From Alphaproteobacteria bacterium (GTDB lineage Bacteria > Pseudomonadota > Alphaproteobacteria > RS24), in NCBI GenBank assembly GCA_029248825.1, contig JAQWIP010000125.1:1-6258 (forward strand): DNA of 6,258 bases. Reading direction: 5' to 3'. The notes under the pieces were generated by a model. That model saw only the letters and a list, made by a program, of their open reading frames with translations. It made no database searches and was not told where the DNA came from. Shown piece by piece: positions 1-5,961 of the stretch (position 1 is the stretch's first letter; the number at the start of each line of letters is the position of its first letter). Position numbers and translations under genes: made by a program.

Positions 1-569
1 GCGCCCACGCCAGCACCCACCAATAGCACCAGAGGCATCGTCCAATTGTTTAAAATCTCATATAAATAAGGCGCGCGCGCCACATCGACCGAGGCGCCAA
101 AGGCTTGCAAAGCGCCAATCGCAGGCTCGGCAAAAGTTACCCCAACGCCCAACATAGCGATGATGAGCAGCATGACAGGCATGCTGGCTTTGCGCGGCAG
201 CTTATCGCCAATGAGCGTGCCAAACGGCATCAGCCCGACGTTCAAGCCTTCCATGAATAAAGCCAGACCGATGATGACCGCACTCAATCCGCCGACCAGC
301 AAGAAAGCTGACTCGATGGGCTGGCGGAGAATAATCAGTTGGAAAAGCACCAGATAAATCGCCAATGGCACAACGGCGCGCATTTGGTCGAATATCCGCA
401 CGCCCGAATAAGGCATCAAGAGTTCCATAGCGCGGCGAAAGCCCAGTTTGAGTTTTTGCGGTTTCAGCGCATCGGGGTTTTTCGCATCTGGCTTTGGCGT
501 CAGTTGATTGTAACTGATCTCGCGATGCTGCAGTGCATTGGAACGCAAAACAGAAGAGTAACGCAACAT
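1..569 (-). CDS. DUF1538 family integral membrane protein (3' end beyond window)
   Basis: The frame is open from the ATG at 569 down to the window edge. It gives 189 residues with no stop, so the C-terminus is missing. The first ~60 residues are polar and look cytosolic. Hydrophobic segments follow at about 66-82, 87-107, 130-147 and 176-189. GLMPFG (112-117), a TFAEPA motif (145-150) and the hydrophobic pattern around them match what I remember of DUF1538, a family of predicted inner-membrane proteins of unknown function, possibly transporters. GGGAG lies 6 bases before the ATG and supports this start. The gene lies 65 bases downstream of the GST gene on the same strand, so the two may be co-transcribed. 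A second frame reading from 582 overlaps this one, but its peptide lacks membrane character and is a shadow. Family assignment is fairly sure; function is unknown. Confidence 0.85.
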   Translation of the reverse strand, partial: MLRYSSVLRSNALQHREISYNQLTPKPDAKNPDALKPQKLKLGFRRAMELLMPYSGVRIFDQMRAVVPLAIYLVLFQLIILRQPIESAFLLVGGLSAVIIGLALFMEGLNVGLMPFGTLIGDKLPRKASMPVMLLIIAMLGVGVTFAEPAIGALQAFGASVDVARAPYLYEILNNWTMPLVLLVGAGVG

Positions 570-575
570 AAGGGG

Positions 576-580
576 CTCCC
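576..580 (-). promoter_or_regulatory. Ribosome binding site of the DUF1538 gene
   Basis: GGGAG on the minus strand sits 6 bases ahead of the ATG at 569. It selects this ATG rather than the ATG at 582, which belongs to a different frame. Confidence 0.6.
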
Positions 581-598
581 ATCCCAACAATTTACTTT

Positions 599-620
599 CG
601 GCCAGAGGTGCCCTCGGCCG
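599..620. other. Hairpin between the GST and DUF1538 genes
   Basis: CGGCC (599-603) pairs with GGCCG (616-620), and GAGG (605-608) pairs with CCTC (612-615). This leaves a one-base bulge at 604 and a 3-base loop. It is a strong 9-pair stem just after the GST stop codon. On the minus strand no run of U follows it (the next bases are AAAGTAAATT), so it does not look like a classical intrinsic terminator. It could protect the 3' end of the GST message, attenuate read-through into the DUF1538 gene, or have no role. Confidence 0.4.
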
Positions 621-634
621 TTTGGATAATCAGC

Positions 635-1318
635 TTAGTCTATTTGTCGCTCCACGACGATGCCCATTTTTTCGATCATCTGCTGATCCTGCTCGATGAA
701 TTGAGCCACCGATGGCCGCGCGATGCAGCGTTCATAATGCGCCCGCAAAGCCCCAAAGCGGTCTTTCGGCAGCGCAAAGCCGACCAAGTTTAAATTCATC
801 AATTGGGTGGTCAGCGCGATATCGGCAATCGAAAATGCCTCTCCGGCCAAATACTGTGCCTCGCCCAATTGGTCTTGCAAATACGGCAAAAGCTTTTCGG
901 CCAAAACCTCAAATCCCGCATGGGCGGTTTTGGTATCGGCGGGTTTGCCCGAGGCAATGTTGAAAAATATTGGCCGAAACACGCCAAGGCCAATTTTGCC
1001 TGCCAAATCCGAGTCGCACACTTCTTCTATCCATAGGGCGCGGCCATGCTCTAGCGCGGCTTCTGGATAGAGCGCTGGGCTTGGCGTGTGCTTTTCGAAA
1101 TAGCCGCAAATCGCGCTGCTGTCGTTAATGGCGAAATCTGGGTTATCGCCATCGGGCAAAAGAGCGGGAATGCGCTTGAACGGATTGATGGCCTCGAAAC
1201 CTTCCGGCCAGCCCAACGGGCTGGGTCGCGGGTCATAATCATAGGCGATGTTTTTCTCCGCCGCGACGATGCGCGCCTTGCGGACAAATGGTGACAGAGG
1301 CGAACCCAATAGTTTCAT
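635..1318 (-). CDS. Glutathione S-transferase family protein
   Basis: A 227-residue soluble protein of normal GST length. The N-terminal thioredoxin-fold half starts MKLLGSPLSPFVRK, where Ser6 or Ser9 is at the usual place of the glutathione-activating residue. The cis-proline motif RIPALLP is at 49-55 (Pro51), and the glutathione-binding turn NDSSAI is at 65-70. The helical C-terminal half carries the folding motif FSIADIAL (162-169) typical of GSTs. The family conjugates or reduces electrophiles with glutathione in the cytoplasm; the substrate cannot be told here. The frame is open 40 codons further upstream, but that stretch encodes the repetitive peptide MRHYMRHYG from a 12-bp DNA repeat and has no GST homology. 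GGGAG lies 7 bases before the chosen ATG. The gene is divergent from the amidohydrolase operon and upstream of the DUF1538 gene. Confidence 0.9.
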   Translation of the reverse strand: MKLLGSPLSPFVRKARIVAAEKNIAYDYDPRPSPLGWPEGFEAINPFKRIPALLPDGDNPDFAINDSSAICGYFEKHTPSPALYPEAALEHGRALWIEEVCDSDLAGKIGLGVFRPIFFNIASGKPADTKTAHAGFEVLAEKLLPYLQDQLGEAQYLAGEAFSIADIALTTQLMNLNLVGFALPKDRFGALRAHYERCIARPSVAQFIEQDQQMIEKMGIVVERQID

Positions 1319-1325
1319 AAAATAA

Positions 1326-1330
1326 CTCCC
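1326..1330 (-). promoter_or_regulatory. Ribosome binding site of the GST gene
   Basis: GGGAG on the minus strand lies 7 bases before the ATG at 1318. It fixes the start at MKLLGSP and argues against the in-frame upstream codons. Confidence 0.6.
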
Positions 1331-1331
1331 G

Positions 1332-1367
1332 TAGTGGCGCATATAGTGGCGCATATATTGGCGCAAT
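1332..1367. repeat. 12-bp tandem repeat, about three copies
   Basis: TAGTGGCGCATA occurs twice without mismatch (1332-1343, 1344-1355). A diverged third copy, TATTGGCGCAAT (1356-1367, three mismatches), follows. The array lies immediately upstream of the GST ribosome binding site, in the divergent intergenic region. Copies spaced about one helical turn apart are compatible with binding sites for a regulator on one face of the DNA, but simple replication slippage would give the same picture. As the unit is a multiple of three, it leaves the overlapping frame open. Confidence 0.8.
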
Positions 1368-1418
1368 CCATAATCTGGAACAAGCTTATCGTTTTTGCCA
1401 TACGAGCGAAGCTTTGGT

Positions 1419-1463
1419 CTTGTCACACGCCGAGGCAATGTTAGGCTGGGGTCACGTCACAAG
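1419..1463. promoter_or_regulatory. Cluster of GTCAC motifs, possible operator
   Basis: GTCAC occurs at 1422-1426, 1451-1455 and 1456-1460. The outer sequences CTTGTCAC (1419-1426) and GTCACAAG (1456-1463) form an inverted repeat with one mismatched position. The cluster covers the possible promoter and reaches the amidohydrolase ribosome binding site, which is where a repressor site would be expected. No specific regulator family is indicated, and chance is not excluded. Confidence 0.25.
1420..1447 (+). promoter_or_regulatory. Possible promoter of the amidohydrolase operon
   Basis: TTGTCA (1420-1425) matches five of six bases of the sigma-70 -35 box. After 16 bases comes TAGGCT (1442-1447), a weak -10 box that keeps only TA and the final T. 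This would place the transcript start some 20 bases ahead of the GTG start. An alternative -35 box, TTGCCA (1395-1400), has an equally weak -10 partner at 1418-1423. The intergenic location and the lack of any other upstream gene on this strand support a promoter here, but the exact boxes are uncertain. Confidence 0.3.
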
Positions 1464-1467
1464 GGAG
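1462..1467 (+). promoter_or_regulatory. Ribosome binding site that sets the GTG start of the amidohydrolase
   Basis: AGGGAG lies 8 bases before the GTG at 1476. The in-frame ATG at 1395 would add 27 residues without homology, and I see no comparable site before it. The GTG is therefore preferred. Confidence 0.6.
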
Positions 1468-1475
1468 AGAGTTAC

Positions 1476-3131
1476 GTGAGCATTATATATCAAGCCAAAT
1501 CCATCCGCACGATGGATCCCCACCAGCCCCAAGCCACGCATATTGCGGTCAAAGACCGGAAAATCTTGGCCGTCGGCAACGCCGATGATATCGCCGATTG
1601 GCAAGCCGCTTGGGGGCCGCTTGAGCTGAATACAGATTTCGCGCAACGCACCCTCTTGCCGGGCTTCATTGAAGGCCACGCGCATATGATGGAAGGCCTG
1701 TTGTGGGATTACCACTATGTCGGCTATTACGACCGCGAAGGCCCCGACGGCACAATTTGGCCGGGGCTGAAATCCATCGACGATGTGGTGGCGCATTTAA
1801 AACAAATTCAAGAGACCCGCGACGACCCCAGCCAACCCCTGATTGCTTGGGGCTTTGACCCGATTTATTTCGAGGGACGGCGCATGAGCGCCCCCGATTT
1901 GGATGCCGTATCGGGCGAATGTGCGGTCGCTGTGCTTCACGCCAGCTTGCATATTTTGAACGCCAATAATTTCATCATGGATGCGGCCGATGTGAAAAAC
2001 GCCGACAATAGCGAATACATCCGCCGCGACGATAGCGGCAAACCAACGGGCGAATTTCTCGGCCAGCTCGGCATGTATATGGCCATGCGGACAACCGACT
2101 TAGACCTTTTGGCGGCCGCCTCTTCGCCCAAAACCTTGCAGACGTTTTCGCAAGTCGCCCGCCAAACGGGCGTCACCACTTGCACCGATTTGGCCAATCC
2201 CGTGCCAGAGGGCGCCGAAGTGGCGATGCGCGAAACCGTAGAAAAAGACAGTTTTCCTATGCGCCTCGTGGTCGCCTTTCAAGGCAATAGCCTGCCGCCC
2301 GAAGAAAGCGTTGCCCGCATGCAAGCCCTGCAAGACAAACAAAGCGATAAGCTGCGTTTCTCGCTGGTGAAATTCGTGGCCGATGGCTCCATTCAAGGCT
2401 TTAGCGCAAGGCTCAAATGGCCACATTATTATAATGGCGCGGCCAATGGGCTTTGGTATATCGAGCCTGAACGCTTGCGCGATTATCTCAAAGCCTTCAC
2501 CCAAGCGGGCTTTCAATGCCACGTCCACACCAATGGCGACGAATGCACGGAAGTGACTTTGGACGCCATTGAAGATGCGCTTCGCGCGCATCCATGGCCG
2601 GACCATCGCCACACATTGCAACATTGCCAGATGGCCTCGCGGGCGCATTTCAAACGGATGAAAACTTTGGGCGTTGGCGTGAATTTATTTTCCAACCATT
2701 TGTATTATTGGGGCGACGAACACCGCGCCATTACCATGGGGCCAGAACGCGCAGGCCGCTTGGATGATGCGGGCGGCTGCCTCGAAGAAGGCGTGCCTCT
2801 GGCCATTCACTCCGATGCGCCGGTCACCGCTTTGGCGCCTTTGTTTACCGCTTGGTGTGCGGTCAATCGGGTGTCCTCTACGGGCGTGGCCTTGGGCGGC
2901 GAGAGCGAGAAAATTAGTGTCGAGCAAGCGCTATATGCCATCACCATGGGCGCCGCTTACTCGCTGAAAATGGAAACGGAAATCGGCAGTCTGGAAGTCG
3001 GCAAGCGCGCCGATATGGTTATTCTCGGCGACGACCCCGTGGATGTTGGCGCCTTGGGATTGAAAGATATTTCGGTGCTTGGCACGATGGTCGATGGCCA
3101 TGTGCATCTCAATAAAGGGCGCGATGCATGA
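1476..3131 (+). CDS. YtcJ-like metal-dependent amidohydrolase (amidohydrolase family 3)
   Basis: A 551-residue protein from a GTG start, normal length for the YtcJ/AepA-type amidohydrolase 3 family. It should hydrolyse an amide, imide or similar C-N bond in the cytoplasm; no signal peptide is visible and the substrate is unknown. The N-terminal beta-sandwich strand is followed by the metal-binding HxH motif in LLPGFIEGHAHM (His68, His70). Further motifs follow in family order: KFVADGS with Lys299, HVHTNGD (His349, His351), HTLQHCQ (His383) and HSDAPV with the catalytic-type Asp447. The C-terminal GSLEVGKRADMVIL segment is the classic amidohydrolase closing strand. Two features depart from the common pattern I remember: QHCQ in place of EHAQ, and GSIQGFSAR in place of GSLGSRTA. 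These suggest a diverged substrate subgroup. The gene leads a three-gene operon and overlaps the next gene by ATGA. Confidence 0.9.
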   Translation: MSIIYQAKSIRTMDPHQPQATHIAVKDRKILAVGNADDIADWQAAWGPLELNTDFAQRTLLPGFIEGHAHMMEGLLWDYHYVGYYDREGPDGTIWPGLKSIDDVVAHLKQIQETRDDPSQPLIAWGFDPIYFEGRRMSAPDLDAVSGECAVAVLHASLHILNANNFIMDAADVKNADNSEYIRRDDSGKPTGEFLGQLGMYMAMRTTDLDLLAAASSPKTLQTFSQVARQTGVTTCTDLANPVPEGAEVAMRETVEKDSFPMRLVVAFQGNSLPPEESVARMQALQDKQSDKLRFSLVKFVADGSIQGFSARLKWPHYYNGAANGLWYIEPERLRDYLKAFTQAGFQCHVHTNGDECTEVTLDAIEDALRAHPWPDHRHTLQHCQMASRAHFKRMKTLGVGVNLFSNHLYYWGDEHRAITMGPERAGRLDDAGGCLEEGVPLAIHSDAPVTALAPLFTAWCAVNRVSSTGVALGGESEKISVEQALYAITMGAAYSLKMETEIGSLEVGKRADMVILGDDPVDVGALGLKDISVLGTMVDGHVHLNKGRDA

Positions 3132-4054
3132 GCCAAGCCTCGCCCCTCCGCTTGGCGCCAAAGGTAAGCCTGACGATTATTGCGGGGTTTTTGGGCAGCG
3201 GCAAAACCAGCCTGCTGAACCATTTACTCACCCAATCGGGCGGGCGCAAAATCACCGCTTTGGTGAATGATTTCGGCGCGCTGAATATTGATAGCGAACT
3301 CATCGAAGCGCAGCATGGCAATCAAGTGTCGCTGACCAATGGCTGCATTTGCTGCTCCATTGGCGATGATTTAATGCGCAGTCTGGCCGATATTATGCGC
3401 CAAGACCCATTGCCCGATCATCTAATTATCGAAGCCAGCGGTGTCGCCGACCCGACCCGCATTGCCGCTTATGCCGCCGTCGACCCGCAATTGCGCCTCG
3501 ATGGCATTGTGACTTTGGTCGATGCCGCCGCCCATGCGCTACACGCCCAAGACCCCTATTTGGCCGATAATTATCACAAGCAAATCGAGGCTGGCCACAT
3601 GCTGCTGCTGTCGAAACCCGATTTGGTAGAGGACGCCCAAGTGGAAGCTTTGGAAGCCGCGCTTCTTGCCAGCCATCCCGCCAAGCCGCAAGCGCGGGTG
3701 CGCCACGGACACTTGCCCATCGAAGTGGTGCTGGGTTTGCGCGGCGACATAAATCTGCCACCGCTTGGAAGCCAAATAAAAGATCACGGTTTGGCCTCTT
3801 GGTCGGCGCATTTGCATGGCGATATCGCGCGCGAGGTTTTGGCCGAAAAAATTATCAGTCTGGCGCCTCATGTCTTGCGCGCCAAAGGGATTTTGCGCGA
3901 CCCGCAAGGCGCTTATGCGGTGCATTATGCGGGCGGGCGCATTGATTTCGAAACGCTCGACATTACGCCATCGGGGCATTTTGTGCTTATCGGCAAGCCC
4001 GAGCTGCCCCCGGCCGACACCCTCTCCAATTTGTTTCAGTCGACGCCTGCCTGA
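3128..4054 (+). CDS. CobW/COG0523 family GTPase, putative metallochaperone
   Basis: A 308-residue G3E-family P-loop GTPase. It carries the Walker A motif GFLGSGKTS (20-28), the family hallmark metal-binding GCICC (Cys73, Cys75, Cys76), the EASGVADP motif (102-109) and a guanine-specificity motif SKPD (162-165) in place of NKxD. The C-terminal CobW_C-type domain includes LRAKGILRD (250-258). There is no histidine-rich metal-binding loop. COG0523 proteins use GTP hydrolysis to deliver or insert metals such as zinc, cobalt or iron; members include CobW, the zinc chaperones and nitrile hydratase activators. Which metal is used here cannot be read from the sequence. The ATG overlaps the amidohydrolase stop (ATGA), with AAAGGG 8 bases upstream, so translation is probably coupled. 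A role in metal supply to the upstream hydrolase is an inference from this arrangement. Confidence 0.9.
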   Translation: MSQASPLRLAPKVSLTIIAGFLGSGKTSLLNHLLTQSGGRKITALVNDFGALNIDSELIEAQHGNQVSLTNGCICCSIGDDLMRSLADIMRQDPLPDHLIIEASGVADPTRIAAYAAVDPQLRLDGIVTLVDAAAHALHAQDPYLADNYHKQIEAGHMLLLSKPDLVEDAQVEALEAALLASHPAKPQARVRHGHLPIEVVLGLRGDINLPPLGSQIKDHGLASWSAHLHGDIAREVLAEKIISLAPHVLRAKGILRDPQGAYAVHYAGGRIDFETLDITPSGHFVLIGKPELPPADTLSNLFQSTPA

Positions 4055-4695
4055 TGGTTTGGGATTTACCAACGCGGGTTTTTCATTGGGGCTTTGTGGT
4101 CAGCATCGCAGGCGCCTATATCAGCGGCGAGCGCGGCGCCTTGGATGTGCATGAGCTGTTCAGCCTGTTCGCCTTAGGGCTGATTGTGTTTCGTCTTATC
4201 TGGGGCGTGATTGGCTATGAGACGGCGCGGTTTTCGAATTTTCTCACAACGCCAGCCAAAATAGGGGCGTATTTTCGCCTCGTCATCGCGCGCGACACCC
4301 CGCTGCACAGCGGCCATAATCCGCTCGGCGGACTGGCTGTCATCGCGCTTTTAACAGTGATGGGCGCCATGGTCGTTACGGGATTATGGACGGGCGACGA
4401 TATTTTATATGAAGCCCCCATGCCGATTTTGGGTCTTGCGCCCGAGCTGGCCGCGCCGATGGGCAGTTGGCATCAGGATATTCATCGGCTGGTTATTCCG
4501 CTCATCGCCCTGCATCTGTTGGCCATCGTGGCGCATCGAGTGTGGCTCGGAGAAAAACTAGTCAGCCGAATGGTGCGCGGCGGCACTGCGCCGCAAAAGC
4601 CAACCCGGCGCCAAACTTGGCTCGGCCTTGGCCTATTGGCATTTTGCGTGAGTGCCAGTCTTAGCCTCGCGCTGGTCACGCCGAATTTTATTTAA
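4054..4695 (+). CDS. Cytochrome b561 family, di-haem b-type membrane cytochrome
   Basis: A 213-residue integral membrane protein of the cytochrome b561/Ni-Fe hydrogenase b-subunit type. The opening WDLPTRVFHW is a family signature. Candidate haem-ligand or conserved histidines are His11, His33 (DVHEL), His88 (GHNPLG), His140 and His144 (WHQDIH), and His154 and His161 in the fourth helix. TGDDILYE (113-120) is also typical. Hydrophobic helices fall at about 9-25, 34-53, 92-112 and 145-165, with a fifth at 190-208. Such proteins pass electrons between the quinone pool and periplasmic cytochromes or enzymes. The ATG overlaps the GTPase stop as TGATG and no clear ribosome binding site precedes it, so translation probably re-initiates from the upstream gene. 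The stop overlaps that of the convergent cytochrome c' gene. No hydrogenase genes lie nearby, so the partner is something else. Confidence 0.88.
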   Translation: MVWDLPTRVFHWGFVVSIAGAYISGERGALDVHELFSLFALGLIVFRLIWGVIGYETARFSNFLTTPAKIGAYFRLVIARDTPLHSGHNPLGGLAVIALLTVMGAMVVTGLWTGDDILYEAPMPILGLAPELAAPMGSWHQDIHRLVIPLIALHLLAIVAHRVWLGEKLVSRMVRGGTAPQKPTRRQTWLGLGLLAFCVSASLSLALVTPNFI

Positions 4696-4705
4696 TGCTT
4701 AATGC
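4692..4705. repeat. 7-bp tandem duplication at the convergent stop codons
   Basis: TTAATGC is repeated back to back (4692-4698, 4699-4705). The first copy holds the stop codons of both convergent genes: TAA of cytochrome b561 at 4693-4695 and, on the other strand, TAA of cytochrome c' at 4692-4694. No terminator hairpin with a U run is visible at this junction for either strand. Confidence 0.7.
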
Positions 4706-5141
4706 GGTAGCTGTCGTGGCACGATTTGCATGTGCCGCCGACGCGTTTGGCGGCTTTCCCCACCGCCGCTTTATCGCCACCGCGTGCGGCCGCGTTTAGG
4801 GCGCGCGCTGCGGAGGCATTGGCTTTGGCCTTGTTTTTGAAATCAGAAAAATCGTTCCAAAGCGCTTTGTCGGCGCCCATGCTGGGGCTGCCTTTGGGGA
4901 AATAATCGGGCATCTCGTCCGCCCAAGCGGCGATGCGAAGCGCGGCCGCTTGCACGCTCGCCATATCCCCAGCCGGTAAATGTTTTTTAAACACCGCCTG
5001 AATATCGCCGCCGCTTTGCTTAAACTTAGCCACGCGCTGCTCGACAATCGGGCTTTCAAATGTGCCCGGCTCATGCGCCATCACAGAAGGGCTAAAAGCC
5101 GCCATCGCTAGGCTGGCTGCAAAGATAAAACGCTTGGACAT
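4692..5141 (-). CDS. Cytochrome c' (class II c-type cytochrome), periplasmic
   Basis: A 149-residue precursor. Residues 1-22 form a signal peptide: MSKR, a hydrophobic core, and a probable cleavage after VMA before HEPG. The mature part is predicted to be a four-helix bundle with the single haem-binding site CKSCH at the extreme C-terminus (Cys138, Cys141, His142), followed by DSYRIKH. A C-terminal haem site is diagnostic of class II cytochromes. In the first helix the position where cytochrome c556 proteins carry a ligand Met appears to be Phe40, which would fit a five-coordinate cytochrome c' that can bind NO or CO; my alignment by eye is not certain. The family is linked to NO handling and electron transfer. 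The frame is open 24 codons upstream, but the signal peptide and ribosome binding site fix the start. The gene starts 7 bases after the aldolase stop, so the two share an operon. Confidence 0.88.
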   Translation of the reverse strand: MSKRFIFAASLAMAAFSPSVMAHEPGTFESPIVEQRVAKFKQSGGDIQAVFKKHLPAGDMASVQAAALRIAAWADEMPDYFPKGSPSMGADKALWNDFSDFKNKAKANASAARALNAAARGGDKAAVGKAAKRVGGTCKSCHDSYRIKH

Positions 5142-5145
5142 AAAA

Positions 5146-5150
5146 CCTCT
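5146..5150 (-). promoter_or_regulatory. Ribosome binding site of cytochrome c' overlapping the aldolase stop codon
   Basis: AGAGG on the minus strand sits 4 bases before the ATG at 5141 and shares bases with the TAG stop of the aldolase gene (5149-5151). Ribosomes ending on the aldolase would cover this site, so the two genes are probably translated in a linked way. It also supports the start at MSKRF. Confidence 0.5.
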
Positions 5151-5913
5151 AATCGCGGAAAGACGGATCCATACGGTCGAGCTTGCGAAGCAAGGCCGGC
5201 CAAGCCAGCGCATCCACGCCCGGCTGGAAAAGCGTTGCCGATTGACCGTTCACGGTTTCAATGGCCGCGTGCGATGGCATATTGGGGGTGCCGCTCAGCG
5301 TACGAACCTGCGCGGTGCAGGCGCGCTCCAGAAAATAAATCGCCATGAAAGCCAAACCACACGTTTCGCCGACCGCCAAAGTGCCGTGATTGCGCAGCAA
5401 CATAACTTTGCTATCGCCAATATCGGCAACCAAACGCTCGCGCTCATCGAGGTCGAGTGCCACGCCTTCATAGTCGTGATAGGCAAGATGCGACCGCACC
5501 AGCATCGCCATTTGCGATAGCGGCATCAGGCCTTGTTCTTGCGAAGCAACGGCCATGCCGTCATCTGTGTGCAAATGCAAAACGCATTGCGCATCTTCGC
5601 GGGCGCTGTGAATGGCCGAGTGAATGGTGAAACCCGCCGGATTTACAAAATACGGGCTGTCCATCACGATATTGCCTTCGAGGTCAATTTTCACCAAGCT
5701 GGAGGCGGTGATTTCTTCGAACAACATGCCGTAAGGATTGATCAGGAAGTGATGCTCTGGCCCTGGCACGCGCACGGAAATATGCGTGAAAATCATATCG
5801 TCCCAACCATACATGGCGACCAAACGATAGGTCGCGGCCAAGTCGACGCGTAGCTGCCACTCTTCGGCGCTAACCATATCTTGAACGTTTTTAATTTCTT
5901 CTGCTGCAGACAT
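5149..5913 (-). CDS. Class II aldolase/adducin family protein
   Basis: A 254-residue cytoplasmic protein with the AraD/FucA-type fold. The zinc-binding histidines are in HLHTDDG (His113, His115) and NHGT (His176). Other family blocks are THISVRVPG (43-51), INPYGMLFEEI (58-68) and SLVKID (72-77). Members split or epimerise sugar phosphates such as fuculose 1-phosphate or ribulose 5-phosphate. This one belongs to the adducin-like subgroup with THIS in place of the TGGNIS phosphate-binding loop of classical aldolases, so its substrate may not be a sugar phosphate and its activity should not be assumed. The ATG follows GGGAG at a 6-base spacing. The gene lies 48 bases after glycerol kinase and 7 bases before cytochrome c' on the same strand, suggesting a shared transcript. 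Confidence 0.9.
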   Translation of the reverse strand: MSAAEEIKNVQDMVSAEEWQLRVDLAATYRLVAMYGWDDMIFTHISVRVPGPEHHFLINPYGMLFEEITASSLVKIDLEGNIVMDSPYFVNPAGFTIHSAIHSAREDAQCVLHLHTDDGMAVASQEQGLMPLSQMAMLVRSHLAYHDYEGVALDLDERERLVADIGDSKVMLLRNHGTLAVGETCGLAFMAIYFLERACTAQVRTLSGTPNMPSHAAIETVNGQSATLFQPGVDALAWPALLRKLDRMDPSFRD

Positions 5914-5919
5914 TTCGCT

Positions 5920-5924
5920 CTCCC
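5920..5924 (-). promoter_or_regulatory. Ribosome binding site of the class II aldolase gene
   Basis: GGGAG on the minus strand lies 6 bases before the ATG at 5913, within the longer purine run AGGGAGAG. The 48-base gap to the glycerol kinase stop shows no terminator hairpin. Confidence 0.55.
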
Positions 5925-5961
5925 TAAATTTTGTCTAGATTGTTCCCAAATGGATGGTTTG

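Noticed and set aside
70..81. GGCGCGCGCGCC palindrome, an alternating GC run
   Set aside because: It encodes ordinary residues (VARAP) of the DUF1538 protein and is short; no sign of a regulatory role.
202..582. 126-codon open frame on the minus strand starting at 582
   Set aside because: It overlaps the DUF1538 gene in another frame. The DUF1538 frame has family motifs and membrane segments; this one has neither.
1319..1475. In-frame upstream extensions of both divergent genes: 40 codons for GST from 1438 and 27 codons for the amidohydrolase from 1395, overlapping antisense
   Set aside because: Neither extension resembles its family, the GST one is largely translated repeat, and each gene has a good ribosome binding site at the shorter start.
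2100..2648. Long open frames antisense to the amidohydrolase (also 1452-1796) and to the GTPase (3539-4072)
   Set aside because: They lie opposite strong, motif-bearing genes and their peptides show no recognisable motifs; long antisense frames are common in GC-rich DNA.
4708..4738. GGCAC/GTGCC hairpin as a terminator for the convergent genes
   Set aside because: The stem is only about five pairs, has no U run and falls on the CxxCH codons of cytochrome c', which explain the sequence.
5142..5213. 24-codon upstream extension of cytochrome c'
   Set aside because: It would bury the signal peptide inside the protein and lies in the aldolase coding sequence; a ribosome binding site precedes the ATG at 5141.
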